A stretch of DNA of 39,128 bases from Brevinematales bacterium (GCA_013177895.1 JABLXV010000002.1:65285-104412); one strand, 5' to 3'; counted from the stretch's first letter, positions 1 to 7,626 are shown. Notes: generated by a model not told the origin, from the sequence alone. Translations and numbers: made by a program.

Positions 1-34
1 GTTCGCTCTGAGCCAGAATCAAACCCTCCGTTAT
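1..34 (-). rRNA. 16S ribosomal RNA, 5' end only
   Basis: Read on the minus strand, positions 26-1 give GGGTTTGATTCTGGCTCAG followed by AGCGAAC. This is the universal 5' start of 16S rRNA (the 27F primer site). Aligned with the E. coli molecule, base 1 falls near position 34. The rest of the gene lies beyond the left edge. The end is set by alignment and is good to a few bases. Confidence 0.95.
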
Positions 35-128
35 CAATGCTATTAGCTTGCTTTTTATGCTCGTTTACTGTACTTTTCAGTACGTCGCTTTCTCTTCCCA
101 CTCACCTTTGTACTATTATCGTGTATAT

Positions 129-157
129 CGCTTCCAATGTCTTCTGACATAAAAGCG
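129..157 (-). other. Stem-loop at the 5' end of the rRNA leader
   Basis: On the minus strand, CGCTT (157-153) pairs with AAGCG (133-129), and inside it ATGTC (150-146, read as its complement) pairs across a four-base loop at 142-145. The predicted start of the nearer rRNA promoter is about position 158, so the transcript would begin with this hairpin. A second small hairpin, GTAC-N6-GTAC, is at 70-83. The leader to 16S is about 125 nt. Roles in processing or antitermination are inferred only; I see no clear boxA. Confidence 0.5.
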
Positions 158-164
158 TAATATT

Positions 165-193
165 ATTGTATCATATTCTTACGCACGTGTCAA
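165..193 (-). promoter_or_regulatory. rRNA promoter P2 (sigma-70 type)
   Basis: The minus strand carries TTGACA (193-188), a 17-bp spacer and TACAAT (170-165). Transcription would start near 158 and run left into the 16S gene. The DNA upstream (194-240) is AT-rich, as expected for an UP element. It is the downstream member of a tandem pair. Confidence 0.85.
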
Positions 194-289
194 ATTATTG
201 CCAATTTTTCGCGCCAATTATTAAACAAAAAATTCCGGTTTATCTTTCGAGTTGATTCTCGTCCGACCCATTCCTTTTCGGCGAAGAGT

Positions 290-318
290 AGTATAGTTTA
301 TACCGCCGAATATGTCAA
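290..318 (-). promoter_or_regulatory. rRNA promoter P1 (sigma-70 type)
   Basis: The minus strand carries TTGACA (318-313), a 17-bp spacer and TATACT (295-290). It lies only 17 bp past the hisS stop codon and 125 bp upstream of P2. An inverted repeat TTCGGCG/CGCCGAA (310-304 and 283-277) flanks the -10 box and the start site. This could be a protein site or a weak terminator remnant for hisS; it has no T-run. Confidence 0.8.
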
Positions 319-334
319 TTTATTCGCGATTATT

Positions 335-1648
335 TTATTGGATTATTTTCCTGAGTTCCTCAATAAATTTCTCACGGGATATTTCCACTTGTTCGCTTGC
401 CGCCAAGTTCTTTAATATCACTTTTCCCTGCGCGAGTTCGTTGCCGCCCATAACGATAGCGACCTTCATTCCCATCCCCTCGGCATACTGGAACTGCCGC
501 CCCATCTTTTTATTCCCGCCGAAGTAGATCAAATTTTTTATCCCCTCGGCGCGGAGTTCGTCCGAAAGCCTCACATACTCCGCATGATCGACGTCGTCGA
601 ACACCGTGATCAGCACGCCGTTATTATCATGGATATCCGCGGGAATCAGCCCGTGCGATTCGAGAAAGTTCTGGAACGTTACGTCGCCGAACCCGAACCC
701 GATCCCCGATACCTCGGCCTTCTTGAATAAGCCGATCAGGTTATCGTAACGCCCGCCGCCGAATAACGCACGGCGGTTCTCCGGGTCGAGGTCGTACACC
801 TCGAAGATGTTGCCGGTATAATAATCCAAGCCGCGCACGATCGAAAAATCGAACTCGCAATACCGCGACAGCCCGGTCTTATCGATCAGTCCGAACAATT
901 CGGTCAATTCCTTAGCGCCCTGCGATTCTCCCGCGAGTTTCCCCGCGAGGACGGGCAGCCCCATTCCGAATACGGTCTCCAACCGTTCGATCTTCTCCCG
1001 CGTTATGCCGGATTCCTTCAGCCACGCTTCATACTTATCGCGCGGGAGTTTCGAGCGTTTATCCACCGCCTTCGAGATGACCTTCATTTCATCGGGGGTA
1101 GCGCCGACCACATCGCGCATGACATCGTTATAGAAACGGCGGTTATTGATCTTCACCTTGAACATCGTCTCGTCCGCGCCGAATTCCTTCATCAGCGCGA
1201 TGATCGCCGACAGGATTTCATAGTCGTATTCGCGGCCGCTGTCCCCGAGCAGGTCGACATTGAGCTGCCAGAATTCGCGCAGCCTGCCCTTCTGGGGGCG
1301 TTCGTAACGCATGAAGTTCGCGATACTGTACCATCTTACCGGGTAACGGATTTCCCCGGATTTCGCCGCGACCATTCTCGCGACAGTCGGGGTCATTTCC
1401 GGGCGGATCGCGATATGCCGTTCGCCGCGGTCGGTGAAGTGGTATACCTGCTCGTTGACAATCTCCTCGCCGCTCTTCGCGGCGAATACGTCGAACGGCT
1501 CCAAAATCGGGCCGAGCATCTCGTCGTACCCGAAGCTCTCGACGACTTTTCGCATCTTCGCGAAGAACCAGTTGCGTACGCGCATATCCTCGGGATAAAA
1601 ATCTCTAGTCCCGATATATGAATTGGTCGGTAAAAATTTATCAGCCAT
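335..1648 (-). CDS. hisS: Histidine--tRNA ligase
   Basis: Class II aminoacyl-tRNA synthetase that charges tRNA-His in the cytoplasm. The 437-residue product has the family order: GTRDFYPED near the N-terminus (motif 1 region), the motif 2 stretch with RYERPQKGRLREFWQ, the histidine-specific RGLDYYTGNIFEVY segment, the GGGRYDNLIG motif 3 region, and a C-terminal anticodon-binding domain with VLITVFDD. Length fits the family. A TTG codon at 1663 is in frame, but the ATG at 1648 is preceded by GAGGA at four bases' distance, so the ATG is preferred. The gene follows the NfeD-like gene by about 30 bp and shares its promoter. There is no clear terminator after it, so some read-through into the rRNA promoters is possible. 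Confidence 0.97.
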   Translation of the reverse strand: MADKFLPTNSYIGTRDFYPEDMRVRNWFFAKMRKVVESFGYDEMLGPILEPFDVFAAKSGEEIVNEQVYHFTDRGERHIAIRPEMTPTVARMVAAKSGEIRYPVRWYSIANFMRYERPQKGRLREFWQLNVDLLGDSGREYDYEILSAIIALMKEFGADETMFKVKINNRRFYNDVMRDVVGATPDEMKVISKAVDKRSKLPRDKYEAWLKESGITREKIERLETVFGMGLPVLAGKLAGESQGAKELTELFGLIDKTGLSRYCEFDFSIVRGLDYYTGNIFEVYDLDPENRRALFGGGRYDNLIGLFKKAEVSGIGFGFGDVTFQNFLESHGLIPADIHDNNGVLITVFDDVDHAEYVRLSDELRAEGIKNLIYFGGNKKMGRQFQYAEGMGMKVAIVMGGNELAQGKVILKNLAASEQVEISREKFIEELRKIIQ

Positions 1649-1677
1649 CTCTTCCTCGATCAAGTAGTAAATTCAGG

Positions 1678-2136
1678 TTACTTATTTTCCAGAGCCTCGG
1701 TATCGCCCGCCCCGGCGGATTCGACATACACCTTGATACCGTCCATACGAACGATCCGCACCATCTCGCCCTTCACGAACGACGTCCCGCTTTCGGAACG
1801 CGCGGGGAAATGATCGCTGTAGTATTTGATATATCCTTTGTCCGTCTTGTTATCGATATCCTCTGTCACCAGAACGACCTTCCCGATCATCCCGTCGGCA
1901 TTGGTTTCCTGCTGGTTCTTCCCGGTCATCTTCAGCACGAACGGGCGAAGGAAGATAATCAGCGCCGCCGACAATAAGATAAACACGGTTATCTGAATCG
2001 CGAGGGACGGAACCCATATCGCGACCACGCCGGCGACAACCCCGGCAACCCCTGGCAGGAGCATAAAAAAACCGGGGGTAAAAATCTCGATTACAATCAG
2101 CGCTACCCCGATAATCATCCAAATATACCAATCCAT
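1678..2136 (-). CDS. NfeD-like membrane protein with C-terminal OB-fold
   Basis: A 152-residue protein of the short NfeD type. It begins with a hydrophobic helix (residues 4-24) containing the family-typical IEIFTPGFF, followed by two more membrane segments (about 25-45 and 47-67). The C-terminal part (about 80-145) is soluble, with GMIGKVVLVTED and a GEMVRIVRMDG strand pattern as in NfeD OB-fold domains. Family members associate with SPFH/flotillin or stomatin-like proteins and membrane proteases; no such partner gene is next to it here. The ATG at 2136 has AGGAGG four bases upstream. A consensus promoter lies at 2163-2191, and hisS follows 29 bp downstream, so the two are probably cotranscribed. 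Confidence 0.85.
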   Translation of the reverse strand: MDWYIWMIIGVALIVIEIFTPGFFMLLPGVAGVVAGVVAIWVPSLAIQITVFILLSAALIIFLRPFVLKMTGKNQQETNADGMIGKVVLVTEDIDNKTDKGYIKYYSDHFPARSESGTSFVKGEMVRIVRMDGIKVYVESAGAGDTEALENK

Positions 2137-2162
2137 ACGGCCTCCTGAAATAGTCCGCTATG

Positions 2163-2191
2163 ATAATAAGGTAGTGCAACCTATTTGTCAA
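2163..2191 (-). promoter_or_regulatory. Promoter of the NfeD-like gene and hisS
   Basis: The minus strand reads TTGACA (2191-2186), a 17-bp spacer and TATTAT (2168-2163). The expected start is near 2156, giving a leader of about 20 nt before the ATG at 2136. Confidence 0.85.
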
Positions 2192-2236
2192 ATGACGGGT
2201 TTAAGTATAGAATACGTAATAACAGGATCTTTTTCT

Positions 2237-3781
2237 TTAATCTATCTCTAAAAGAAGGACTTCTTTTTTGTTCATTCCGATTGCCATAAGCTTGCCTTCC
2301 TGAGTGAAAAACGGCCGCACATATTCGTATTCCCCATAGGATATGCCATTATAATTGATATATTCCTTACTGCCTTTCTTATACACAAATACGAACTTCT
2401 TACTATCCGGGCTGAACTCGAAAAAATATGCATCGTTATACGCCCCGAATACTTTACCGTCTATTTCAAAATAGGACTTATTTCCCTTGATATACTGGAG
2501 CGCCACCTTAGTCCCGTCAAACGAATATCTCGGTAAGACCGCATAGGAATATCCGCCGGAAACCTCACCGTCCAGATTAAAGTAGTACTTTCCCGCATTC
2601 ACGAAGTAAAACCCGAATTTTGACCCGTTCGCGGAAAACTCGGGGCGGCATACCTGCTCATACCCTCCGTAAACCGTCCCGCCTATATTCAGAAACTCTT
2701 TACCGTTCAGCATAAATTTGATTACCCATACGGAATCATCAGGCGGGGAATAAAATTCGATGATTCTATCATAAGGCCCGTAATCCTTACCGTCAACGTA
2801 CAAGTAGTCTTTCCCCTGCCCGGAATACCAGATATAAAATTTTTTGGATTTCCCAATAAAAAAGGATTGCACTATCTTTACATACGGCCCATATGCGTTA
2901 TCGCCAACCCTCTTATAATACATTCCATCTTGTTTGTAGGTGAACATAAAAACCGATCCGTCATGGCAGAAAGAAGGATATGCCGCCTCCTGATAAGGTC
3001 CATAAATTTTCCCGTTGATATTTTCATAATAAGCTCGTTTCTCGCTATCTAAGTAATCGGTGGAATAGAAAAACGCATATTTACTGCCGTCGCTGCTGAA
3101 TTTTGGCAAATCGGTAAGATCGTAAGGTCCGAACATCTTTCCGCTGACGCAATTAAACCTCTGCTTATTGAGACTGCATTCATACGCATACCCGTTCTCC
3201 CCAGGCGTAAAGACCGGTACATCAAGATAATCATAAGGCCCGTAGATCGCCCCTGTATTATTCACATAGAATTTTTTATCGATCTCATATCCATAAATAT
3301 ATTTGGATCCATCGGAACTAATCAAGGGCTTATGGAAAAGAAAATCATACGGACCGAACTCCGTTCCGCAGTAGTTGATATGAGTGCGATTAGCTTTCGA
3401 ATACCAGTAAAGCCACTTTTTCCCGTCCAGACTGAATTGGAGCGACGAGACCGTGGAATATGGTCCGAGTTCCTTACCGTTAAAATTGAGATATTCCTGT
3501 CCGTTTAGACGGTATATAAAACTCCATGCCGTATTATCAGGGCTGAAAACAATTTCACCCATATCTTCGTACCCGCTGTACACCTTGCCGCCGGTATAAT
3601 AAAACCGTTCACCGTAATATCCGAGGGTATAATAGACAAACAGCCGCCACGGTTTTTCTAATCCCCAAGCGTTATAGAGTTCGTGTTTCTTCTGTAAAGT
3701 ATATTTATCAAGAACCGTCACCTTGGAATATCCCATGGAAATACTCGCACCCAAAAATAACACCATTAGCAGTATTTTCAT
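2237..3781 (-). CDS. Secreted protein made of about 12 short beta-type repeats
   Basis: I do not recognise the family. The 514-residue product starts with a signal peptide (MKILLMVLFLGASISMGYS). The rest consists of about 12 repeats of 38-45 residues. Each has a strand rich in aromatics ending in Y-x-N-x-x-G-K-x-Y-G-P-Y-D, then a turn like F-S-x-D-G-S-K-Y-x-F-x-Y. Variants of the GPY/GGY motif recur from about residue 65 to the C-terminus. The pattern suggests a beta-propeller or solenoid, like TolB/PD40 or WG repeats, in the periplasm or on the surface. The start is placed at the ATG at 3781, which follows a G-rich ribosome site; an in-frame TTG five codons earlier would bury that site. It has its own promoter and is AT-richer than its neighbours. 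Confidence 0.75.
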   Translation of the reverse strand: MKILLMVLFLGASISMGYSKVTVLDKYTLQKKHELYNAWGLEKPWRLFVYYTLGYYGERFYYTGGKVYSGYEDMGEIVFSPDNTAWSFIYRLNGQEYLNFNGKELGPYSTVSSLQFSLDGKKWLYWYSKANRTHINYCGTEFGPYDFLFHKPLISSDGSKYIYGYEIDKKFYVNNTGAIYGPYDYLDVPVFTPGENGYAYECSLNKQRFNCVSGKMFGPYDLTDLPKFSSDGSKYAFFYSTDYLDSEKRAYYENINGKIYGPYQEAAYPSFCHDGSVFMFTYKQDGMYYKRVGDNAYGPYVKIVQSFFIGKSKKFYIWYSGQGKDYLYVDGKDYGPYDRIIEFYSPPDDSVWVIKFMLNGKEFLNIGGTVYGGYEQVCRPEFSANGSKFGFYFVNAGKYYFNLDGEVSGGYSYAVLPRYSFDGTKVALQYIKGNKSYFEIDGKVFGAYNDAYFFEFSPDSKKFVFVYKKGSKEYINYNGISYGEYEYVRPFFTQEGKLMAIGMNKKEVLLLEID

Positions 3782-3810
3782 CGGACTTCCCCCCAAATCA
3801 AATTTTATTA

Positions 3811-3838
3811 ATTATATCCCACTTTTTCTCAATGTCAA
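3811..3838 (-). promoter_or_regulatory. Promoter of the repeat-protein gene
   Basis: The minus strand reads TTGACA (3838-3833), a 16-bp spacer and TATAAT (3816-3811), a full consensus match in both boxes. It stands back to back with the promoter at 3858-3886, with 19 bp between the two -35 boxes, so one bound regulator could affect both. Confidence 0.88.
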
Positions 3839-3857
3839 GCATGGGGGCGGATTGATT

Positions 3858-3886
3858 TTGACATTTACTTCGGCGGGACTTATACT
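3858..3886 (+). promoter_or_regulatory. Promoter of the RNase H-type gene, very short leader
   Basis: TTGACA (3858-3863), a 17-bp spacer and TATACT (3881-3886). The expected start near 3893 falls at the edge of the Shine-Dalgarno sequence GGGAGGA (3894-3900), so the leader would be only about 12 nt. Confidence 0.88.
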
Positions 3887-3904
3887 ATTCCCCGGGAGGA
3901 TTCC

Positions 3905-4576
3905 ATGCCTACTATCGGACAACCCGAACTCCGCGCCCGCGCGGGAGAATATATCGCTCGACTAACCGCCGCGGGAATCCCCTCCTCGCTCGACGAAGCA
4001 TCGTTCCGCGACTATCTGGCGAAGGTGCGTATCGGCGGCAAGGGCGCGGTCAAGATTTACTACAAACCCTCCAAGCGCACGTTTACCGCGGACTTCGGAG
4101 AGGTCGCCGATAAAACTATCGTCCCCGCGCTCGAGGACGCATGGCACGGGCATTCCGGGGAGCACGGCTACCGTATCTATGTGGACGGGTCGCGCTGCAA
4201 CAATATTACGGGGTACGCGTTCGCGGTGGTGAAAGACCACCGGGTGGTGTTCGAGCACGCGGGGGTGGTGGACGAAACGGTCACGGCGGAGAGCGCGCAG
4301 ATCGCCGGGGAACTCCGCGCCGCGACCGAGGCGATGGAATGGTGCCGGTCGCAGGGCATCGGCGAAATCGAGCTGCATTACGATTACGCCGGTATCGAGA
4401 AATGGGCTTCCGGCGAGTGGAAGGCCAATCATGCGGTGTCGCAGGCGTATGCGGGGTATTTCAGCCGGAATACCGTCCGCATCCGATGGGTTAAGGTCGC
4501 CGCGCATTCGGGAGACCGTTGGAACTCCCATGTGGATAAGCTCGCGCGTCAGGCCTGCTCGGTTAAAAATGCATAA
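3905..4576 (+). CDS. Ribonuclease HI-like protein with viroplasmin-type N-terminus
   Basis: The C-terminal part (residues 88-218) is an RNase H fold that would cut RNA in RNA-DNA hybrids. The catalytic carboxylates are visible: D94 in YVDGS, E136 in AGELRAA, D160 in HYDYAG and D211 in HVDKLAR. H201 in AHSG matches the catalytic histidine loop. The N-terminal 85 residues resemble the extension of bacterial viroplasmin-family RNase H proteins, which bind hybrid or duplex nucleic acid, although the usual short aromatic N-terminal motif is not obvious. At 223 residues it is longer than plain RnhA (about 155). The start codon has GGGAGGA four bases upstream and a consensus promoter directly before it. 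It appears monocistronic. Confidence 0.88.
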   Translation: MPTIGQPELRARAGEYIARLTAAGIPSSLDEASFRDYLAKVRIGGKGAVKIYYKPSKRTFTADFGEVADKTIVPALEDAWHGHSGEHGYRIYVDGSRCNNITGYAFAVVKDHRVVFEHAGVVDETVTAESAQIAGELRAATEAMEWCRSQGIGEIELHYDYAGIEKWASGEWKANHAVSQAYAGYFSRNTVRIRWVKVAAHSGDRWNSHVDKLARQACSVKNA

Positions 4577-4651
4577 ATTTTCTATGATTATAATCTCAAC
4601 CTTTTTCTGTCCCGTTCGATAAATACAATAGCGACATATTAAGGAAGAAGC

Positions 4652-5320
4652 ATGAATCGTCTCGTCCTCGTCCTCCTTTTCGGGTTAAGTTCCGTATCCC
4701 ACGCGGCGCTCGAGATCACTTACTCCAACCCAACGGAGGCCAAATTCTACGGGTTGGTCGTCGATTACGCGAAGGGTGTGATGGGGGTAAAAAAGATTCC
4801 GAAGATCGGCGGGAAGAGCTTTACGAGCGACTGTATCGGGTTTGTGAATTACGTCTATTATAAGGCGGGTATCGACCTGCAGAAGGTTTACGGCGATGGC
4901 AACCGGGGAGTGGACGCGCTCTTCTACGGGCTGGAAAAGTATAACTTCGTTTATCAGGCGCAGATCGCGAAACCCGGCGATATCATTTTCTTCGATAATA
5001 CTTACGACGTGAATAAGAACAAGAAATGGGACGATCCGTTATCCCACGTCGGGATAGTGGAATCGATCGGCAAGCACGGGACGATCAGTTATATTCATTA
5101 TACATCGAAGGGCGTCGACCGCGATACGATGAACCTTTATTATCCCAAAACGCACGCGTTTGTTAAAAAAAGCTCGAAGGAAAAAATTATCATCAATTCC
5201 TACCTGAAGAAAAAGAAAAAGGGCGAAAAATACCCCGATAAACAGTATATTTCCGCTTTCTTCTTTCATTCGTTCGCGCATATTAAAATCAAGGACAAAG
5301 CTAAACCTGTAGAAAACTGA
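4652..5320 (+). CDS. Secreted NlpC/P60-like cysteine hydrolase
   Basis: A 222-residue exported protein with signal peptide MNRLVLVLLFGLSSVSHA. The mature part looks like an NlpC/P60 or related amidase fold. The likely catalytic Cys is C61 in SDCIGFVNYVYYKAG. KPGDIIFF follows at 107-114, the likely catalytic His is H132 in LSHVGIVE, and H149 is a candidate third residue. Such enzymes cut peptidoglycan peptides in the periplasm. An Asp/Asn-rich loop (DVNKNKKWDD, 119-128) just before the histidine resembles a calcium-binding loop. The tail after residue 170 is lysine-rich. AAGGAAG precedes the ATG. A weak promoter-like TACAAT lies at 4624-4629 without a good -35. Its TGA stop abuts the stop codon of the convergent lipoprotein gene. 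Confidence 0.8.
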   Translation: MNRLVLVLLFGLSSVSHAALEITYSNPTEAKFYGLVVDYAKGVMGVKKIPKIGGKSFTSDCIGFVNYVYYKAGIDLQKVYGDGNRGVDALFYGLEKYNFVYQAQIAKPGDIIFFDNTYDVNKNKKWDDPLSHVGIVESIGKHGTISYIHYTSKGVDRDTMNLYYPKTHAFVKKSSKEKIIINSYLKKKKKGEKYPDKQYISAFFFHSFAHIKIKDKAKPVEN

Positions 5321-5674
5321 TTACTGATTGGTTTCTTTGATAAGCGTCACTTTCTTGCCTTGGGAATACTCACATTCGAGAATCCCATTGGTGAGAGACC
5401 GCATCGTCAGTTCGACCTCGACGCTTTTCTCCCCCTCGGTATAATTCAGCATGAGTTTATCCCCGGCTATTTTCCATTTCCCGAGCGCGCAAATCTCGCC
5501 CTTACAATAGACCAGACCCCCGCCGTCGTTCAGCGTCAGGTGCATATACGGTTCGCCCTGCGCGAGCCATGCGCCTTTCAGCTGCACGGCGTCCGCCTTA
5601 AACCCGGCGCCGCCCTGTCCGCACGCGGTTACGAGCGCGATCAGCGCCGCGATAAATAACGTTAAAACCCTCAT
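5321..5674 (-). CDS. Small lipoprotein, lipocalin-like or META-like fold
   Basis: A 117-residue protein with a lipoprotein signal: hydrophobic stretch then LVTAC, with the acylated Cys at residue 18. The mature part has alternating strands, with LKGAWLAQGEPYMHLTL, a GKWKIAGDKLMLNYTEG segment and a basic C-terminal strand. This is the layout of small lipocalin-like domains found in many bacterial lipoproteins; the exact role is unknown. AGGAGA lies five bases upstream of the ATG. It is the last gene of the fliJ-slt-flbB unit, 27 bp after flbB, but has no obvious flagellar tie. Its TAA is immediately adjacent to the TGA of the convergent gene (5318-5323), with no terminator between them. Confidence 0.75.
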   Translation of the reverse strand: MRVLTLFIAALIALVTACGQGGAGFKADAVQLKGAWLAQGEPYMHLTLNDGGGLVYCKGEICALGKWKIAGDKLMLNYTEGEKSVEVELTMRSLTNGILECEYSQGKKVTLIKETNQ

Positions 5675-5701
5675 GGTTATCTCCTATGAAATATGGTTGG
5701 A

Positions 5702-6283
5702 TTATTGGAGCATTTTTCTCTGGACGCGCGCCAGAACATCGGGATCCATCAGCTTCAGGATACCGGGGAGGATAGACGCCTTGCCTTCCGCGGCGGCGCG
5801 TTCCTCGATTTTTCGGAATATATCGACGATCATCATATCTTCCTGCTTCTCGATCAGTTTGACCGATACCGCCGGGGGAAGGTTCTCTATCTGGATAGCG
5901 ACTTCTTCGACTCGGTTCTCATACGCGTTCTGTACCGCAAGCTCGTTGGAATAATTCTCGCGCATCGCGATTATCTCGTCCTTCGCCTTCACGATCGCTT
6001 CCTTCTCTTCCTCGATCATGCGCTTCTCTTCCTCGAGCTTGACCAAGTCCTGCTGATAAGTCATTTCCTTCTGCTGGAGGATCTGCCACTTCTTATCCAG
6101 TTCCATCTTGGACAAAAGGTCGGGGTCTTCCTTCTTCGCCTGGTAGACTTCCTTCAGCAATGGGAACTGCTGGAGAATCTGCCGGTAGTCGATAATTTGA
6201 AGGAAGTCCAGAATATACAGCGATAAAAACGCCAGCGTCAGATTGATGAGCAGAAGGAAAAATATCCGTTTCTTTCGTTCCAT
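5702..6283 (-). CDS. flbB: FlbB/MotE-like flagellar collar protein
   Basis: A 193-residue membrane-anchored protein. A short basic N-terminus is followed by one transmembrane helix (about residues 7-27). A long charged coiled coil follows (about 60-120, many Glu/Lys/Gln). The C-terminal helical domain (about 130-193) carries LPPAVSVKLIEKQ and a LDPDVLARVQRKM-like end (ILKLMDPDVLARVQRKM), matching the MotE/MgtE-N-like fold. In spirochaetes, FlbB builds the periplasmic collar around the flagellar motor and is encoded next to fliJ; in other bacteria MotE chaperones MotC. Neighbouring FliJ and lytic transglycosylase genes support this. The start has a GGGATAGGG-type ribosome site. FlbB and a plain MotE homologue cannot be told apart by eye. 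Confidence 0.8.
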   Translation of the reverse strand: MERKKRIFFLLLINLTLAFLSLYILDFLQIIDYRQILQQFPLLKEVYQAKKEDPDLLSKMELDKKWQILQQKEMTYQQDLVKLEEEKRMIEEEKEAIVKAKDEIIAMRENYSNELAVQNAYENRVEEVAIQIENLPPAVSVKLIEKQEDMMIVDIFRKIEERAAAEGKASILPGILKLMDPDVLARVQRKMLQ

Positions 6284-6304
6284 AATACCCTATCCCCGAA
6301 ACCG

Positions 6305-7006
6305 TTACTTGGAATTCTTGTACTCGTAGTAGAAATTCATCACTTTATTGACGTAATCCTTGGTTTCCTCGATATTGGGCACCCCGCCGGCGTTCACTAC
6401 CTTATTCGGCCCGGCGTTATACGCGGCGAGAGCCTTGACGACATTCCCCTTAAACTGGGTCAGCATATCGCTGAGGTAATTCGTCCCGCCGAATACGTTC
6501 TGCCGCACGTCGAACGGATCGGTCACCCCCAGTATTTCCGCGGTCTGGGGCATCAACTGCATCAGCCCCATCGCCCCGGCCTTCGATACGGCTTTGGGGT
6601 TATACTGCGATTCCTGCTTGATGACCGCCTTGATAAGCGATTCATCCACCCCGAAGGTCTGCGCGGCCTCGGTGATAATGGAATCGACATTGTTATTCTC
6701 GGAGTTCGCGTTCTTATACATCGACTGTAAGATACCCGCCGAATCCTGATATGTCCCGACCAGTTCGTCGACATTCAGGTCGTTCAGATACATCTGCTTC
6801 GCGGGCGCTCCCTGCGACGCGTTCTGCTGCATATAATCCTGAAGTATCTGTGAGAAATTGGGCTGATTGGGGTCCTGCAGATCGGCTTGTTTCTCGACCG
6901 TCGGGGACGGTTTGACCGGCGACGATTTACCGAACGCGCTGATTTCGTCGATGCGTTTGGTGATTTCCGCTATCCTGTATAATGCGCCCTGAATGGATTC
7001 TATCAT
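6305..7006 (-). CDS. Flagellar-cluster lytic transglycosylase (SLT family)
   Basis: The C-terminal half (residues 108-230) is a goose-lysozyme-like SLT domain. The catalytic Glu is E132 in KQESQYNPKAVS, followed by GAMGLMQLMPQTA, then GTNYLSDML and ALAAYNAGPNKV. It would cleave the glycan strands of peptidoglycan, presumably to let the rod or motor pass the wall. The N-terminal 100 residues are hydrophilic and rich in Gln, Pro and Ser, with no Sec signal peptide. Export through the flagellar type III apparatus, as for the muramidase FlgJ, is therefore plausible but inferred. GGGAGGG precedes the ATG. It lies between fliJ (15 bp) and flbB (21 bp). Confidence 0.88.
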   Translation of the reverse strand: MIESIQGALYRIAEITKRIDEISAFGKSSPVKPSPTVEKQADLQDPNQPNFSQILQDYMQQNASQGAPAKQMYLNDLNVDELVGTYQDSAGILQSMYKNANSENNNVDSIITEAAQTFGVDESLIKAVIKQESQYNPKAVSKAGAMGLMQLMPQTAEILGVTDPFDVRQNVFGGTNYLSDMLTQFKGNVVKALAAYNAGPNKVVNAGGVPNIEETKDYVNKVMNFYYEYKNSK

Positions 7007-7021
7007 CTTTCCCTCCCGTAA

Positions 7022-7507
7022 TCAGACTTCAGACGAACCCTCATTCTGATTGTCGGAATTTTCCCGATCCCCTTTATTCTTTCGGTATATATTCTGCCCT
7101 ATTTCGTCTAAAACCTGCTGTTCCTGACGTTTTTCCTCGAGCTGGTACTTTTCCCATGCTTTTTCTTTCAGGATTTCCACGGCGCGCCGTTCCTGCTTGA
7201 GTTTGGTATATACCGCGAGCTTCTGCTCCATCACCTTCCGTTTAGCGTCGATTTCACGATCCAGCACGATAAACGCGAGGTCGGTATCCTGCGAAAGTTT
7301 ATCGTATTCCTTCAACTCTTCGATCGATAGATGTTCGCGGCGGGAAAGCTCGGAACGCAGGTTTCTTAGCGTGTCCTGCATGTTGATTTTCTTATTCACT
7401 TCCAGCTGGTACGCCCCGCTCGCTTTCGCGAGCTCTATCTTCGCTTCTTCCTCCCGGTCCTTTCGGATTTCCAGAAGCCGTTCCAGACGAAACGTGAATC
7501 GCTTCAT
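7022..7507 (-). CDS. fliJ: Flagellar export protein FliJ
   Basis: A 161-residue, almost wholly alpha-helical, highly charged protein. The N-terminus MKRFTFRLERLLEIRKDREE is the classic FliJ signature, and coiled coil continues to about residue 135. FliJ is the soluble stalk-like component of the flagellar export ATPase that couples FliI to FlhA and helps chaperone release. The frame is open 35 codons further upstream, but the ATG at 7507 follows a GGGGGAGGGG ribosome site and begins exactly at the family N-terminus. The gene has its own promoter (7598-7626). FliH and FliI, which usually sit beside it, are not here. The acidic Asn/Ser-rich C-terminal tail is poorly conserved. Confidence 0.9.
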   Translation of the reverse strand: MKRFTFRLERLLEIRKDREEEAKIELAKASGAYQLEVNKKINMQDTLRNLRSELSRREHLSIEELKEYDKLSQDTDLAFIVLDREIDAKRKVMEQKLAVYTKLKQERRAVEILKEKAWEKYQLEEKRQEQQVLDEIGQNIYRKNKGDRENSDNQNEGSSEV

Positions 7508-7597
7508 CCCCTCCCCCGCTTTTATACATCCTTTCGGACGCATCGGTCGCTCAATCCGGCTATTCCCTCCCATAGGCAGGGATTTTAATACGCCCTT

Positions 7598-7626
7598 ATT
7601 ATAGTCACTCATTGCCTTTATATCAA
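7598..7626 (-). promoter_or_regulatory. Promoter of the fliJ operon
   Basis: The minus strand reads TTGATA (7626-7621), a 17-bp spacer and TATAAT (7603-7598). The start near 7591 gives a leader of about 84 nt before the fliJ ATG. This is a sigma-70 pattern; no sigma-28 or sigma-54 motif was seen. Confidence 0.85.

Noticed and set aside
1649-1663. TTG start for hisS five codons upstream of the ATG
   Set aside because: The codons between them form the ribosome site of the ATG (GAGGA), so they are better read as untranslated.
1618-1977. Open frame on the plus strand opposite the NfeD-like gene
   Set aside because: No ribosome site, no recognisable domain, and it is antisense to a gene with clear membrane and OB-fold patterns.
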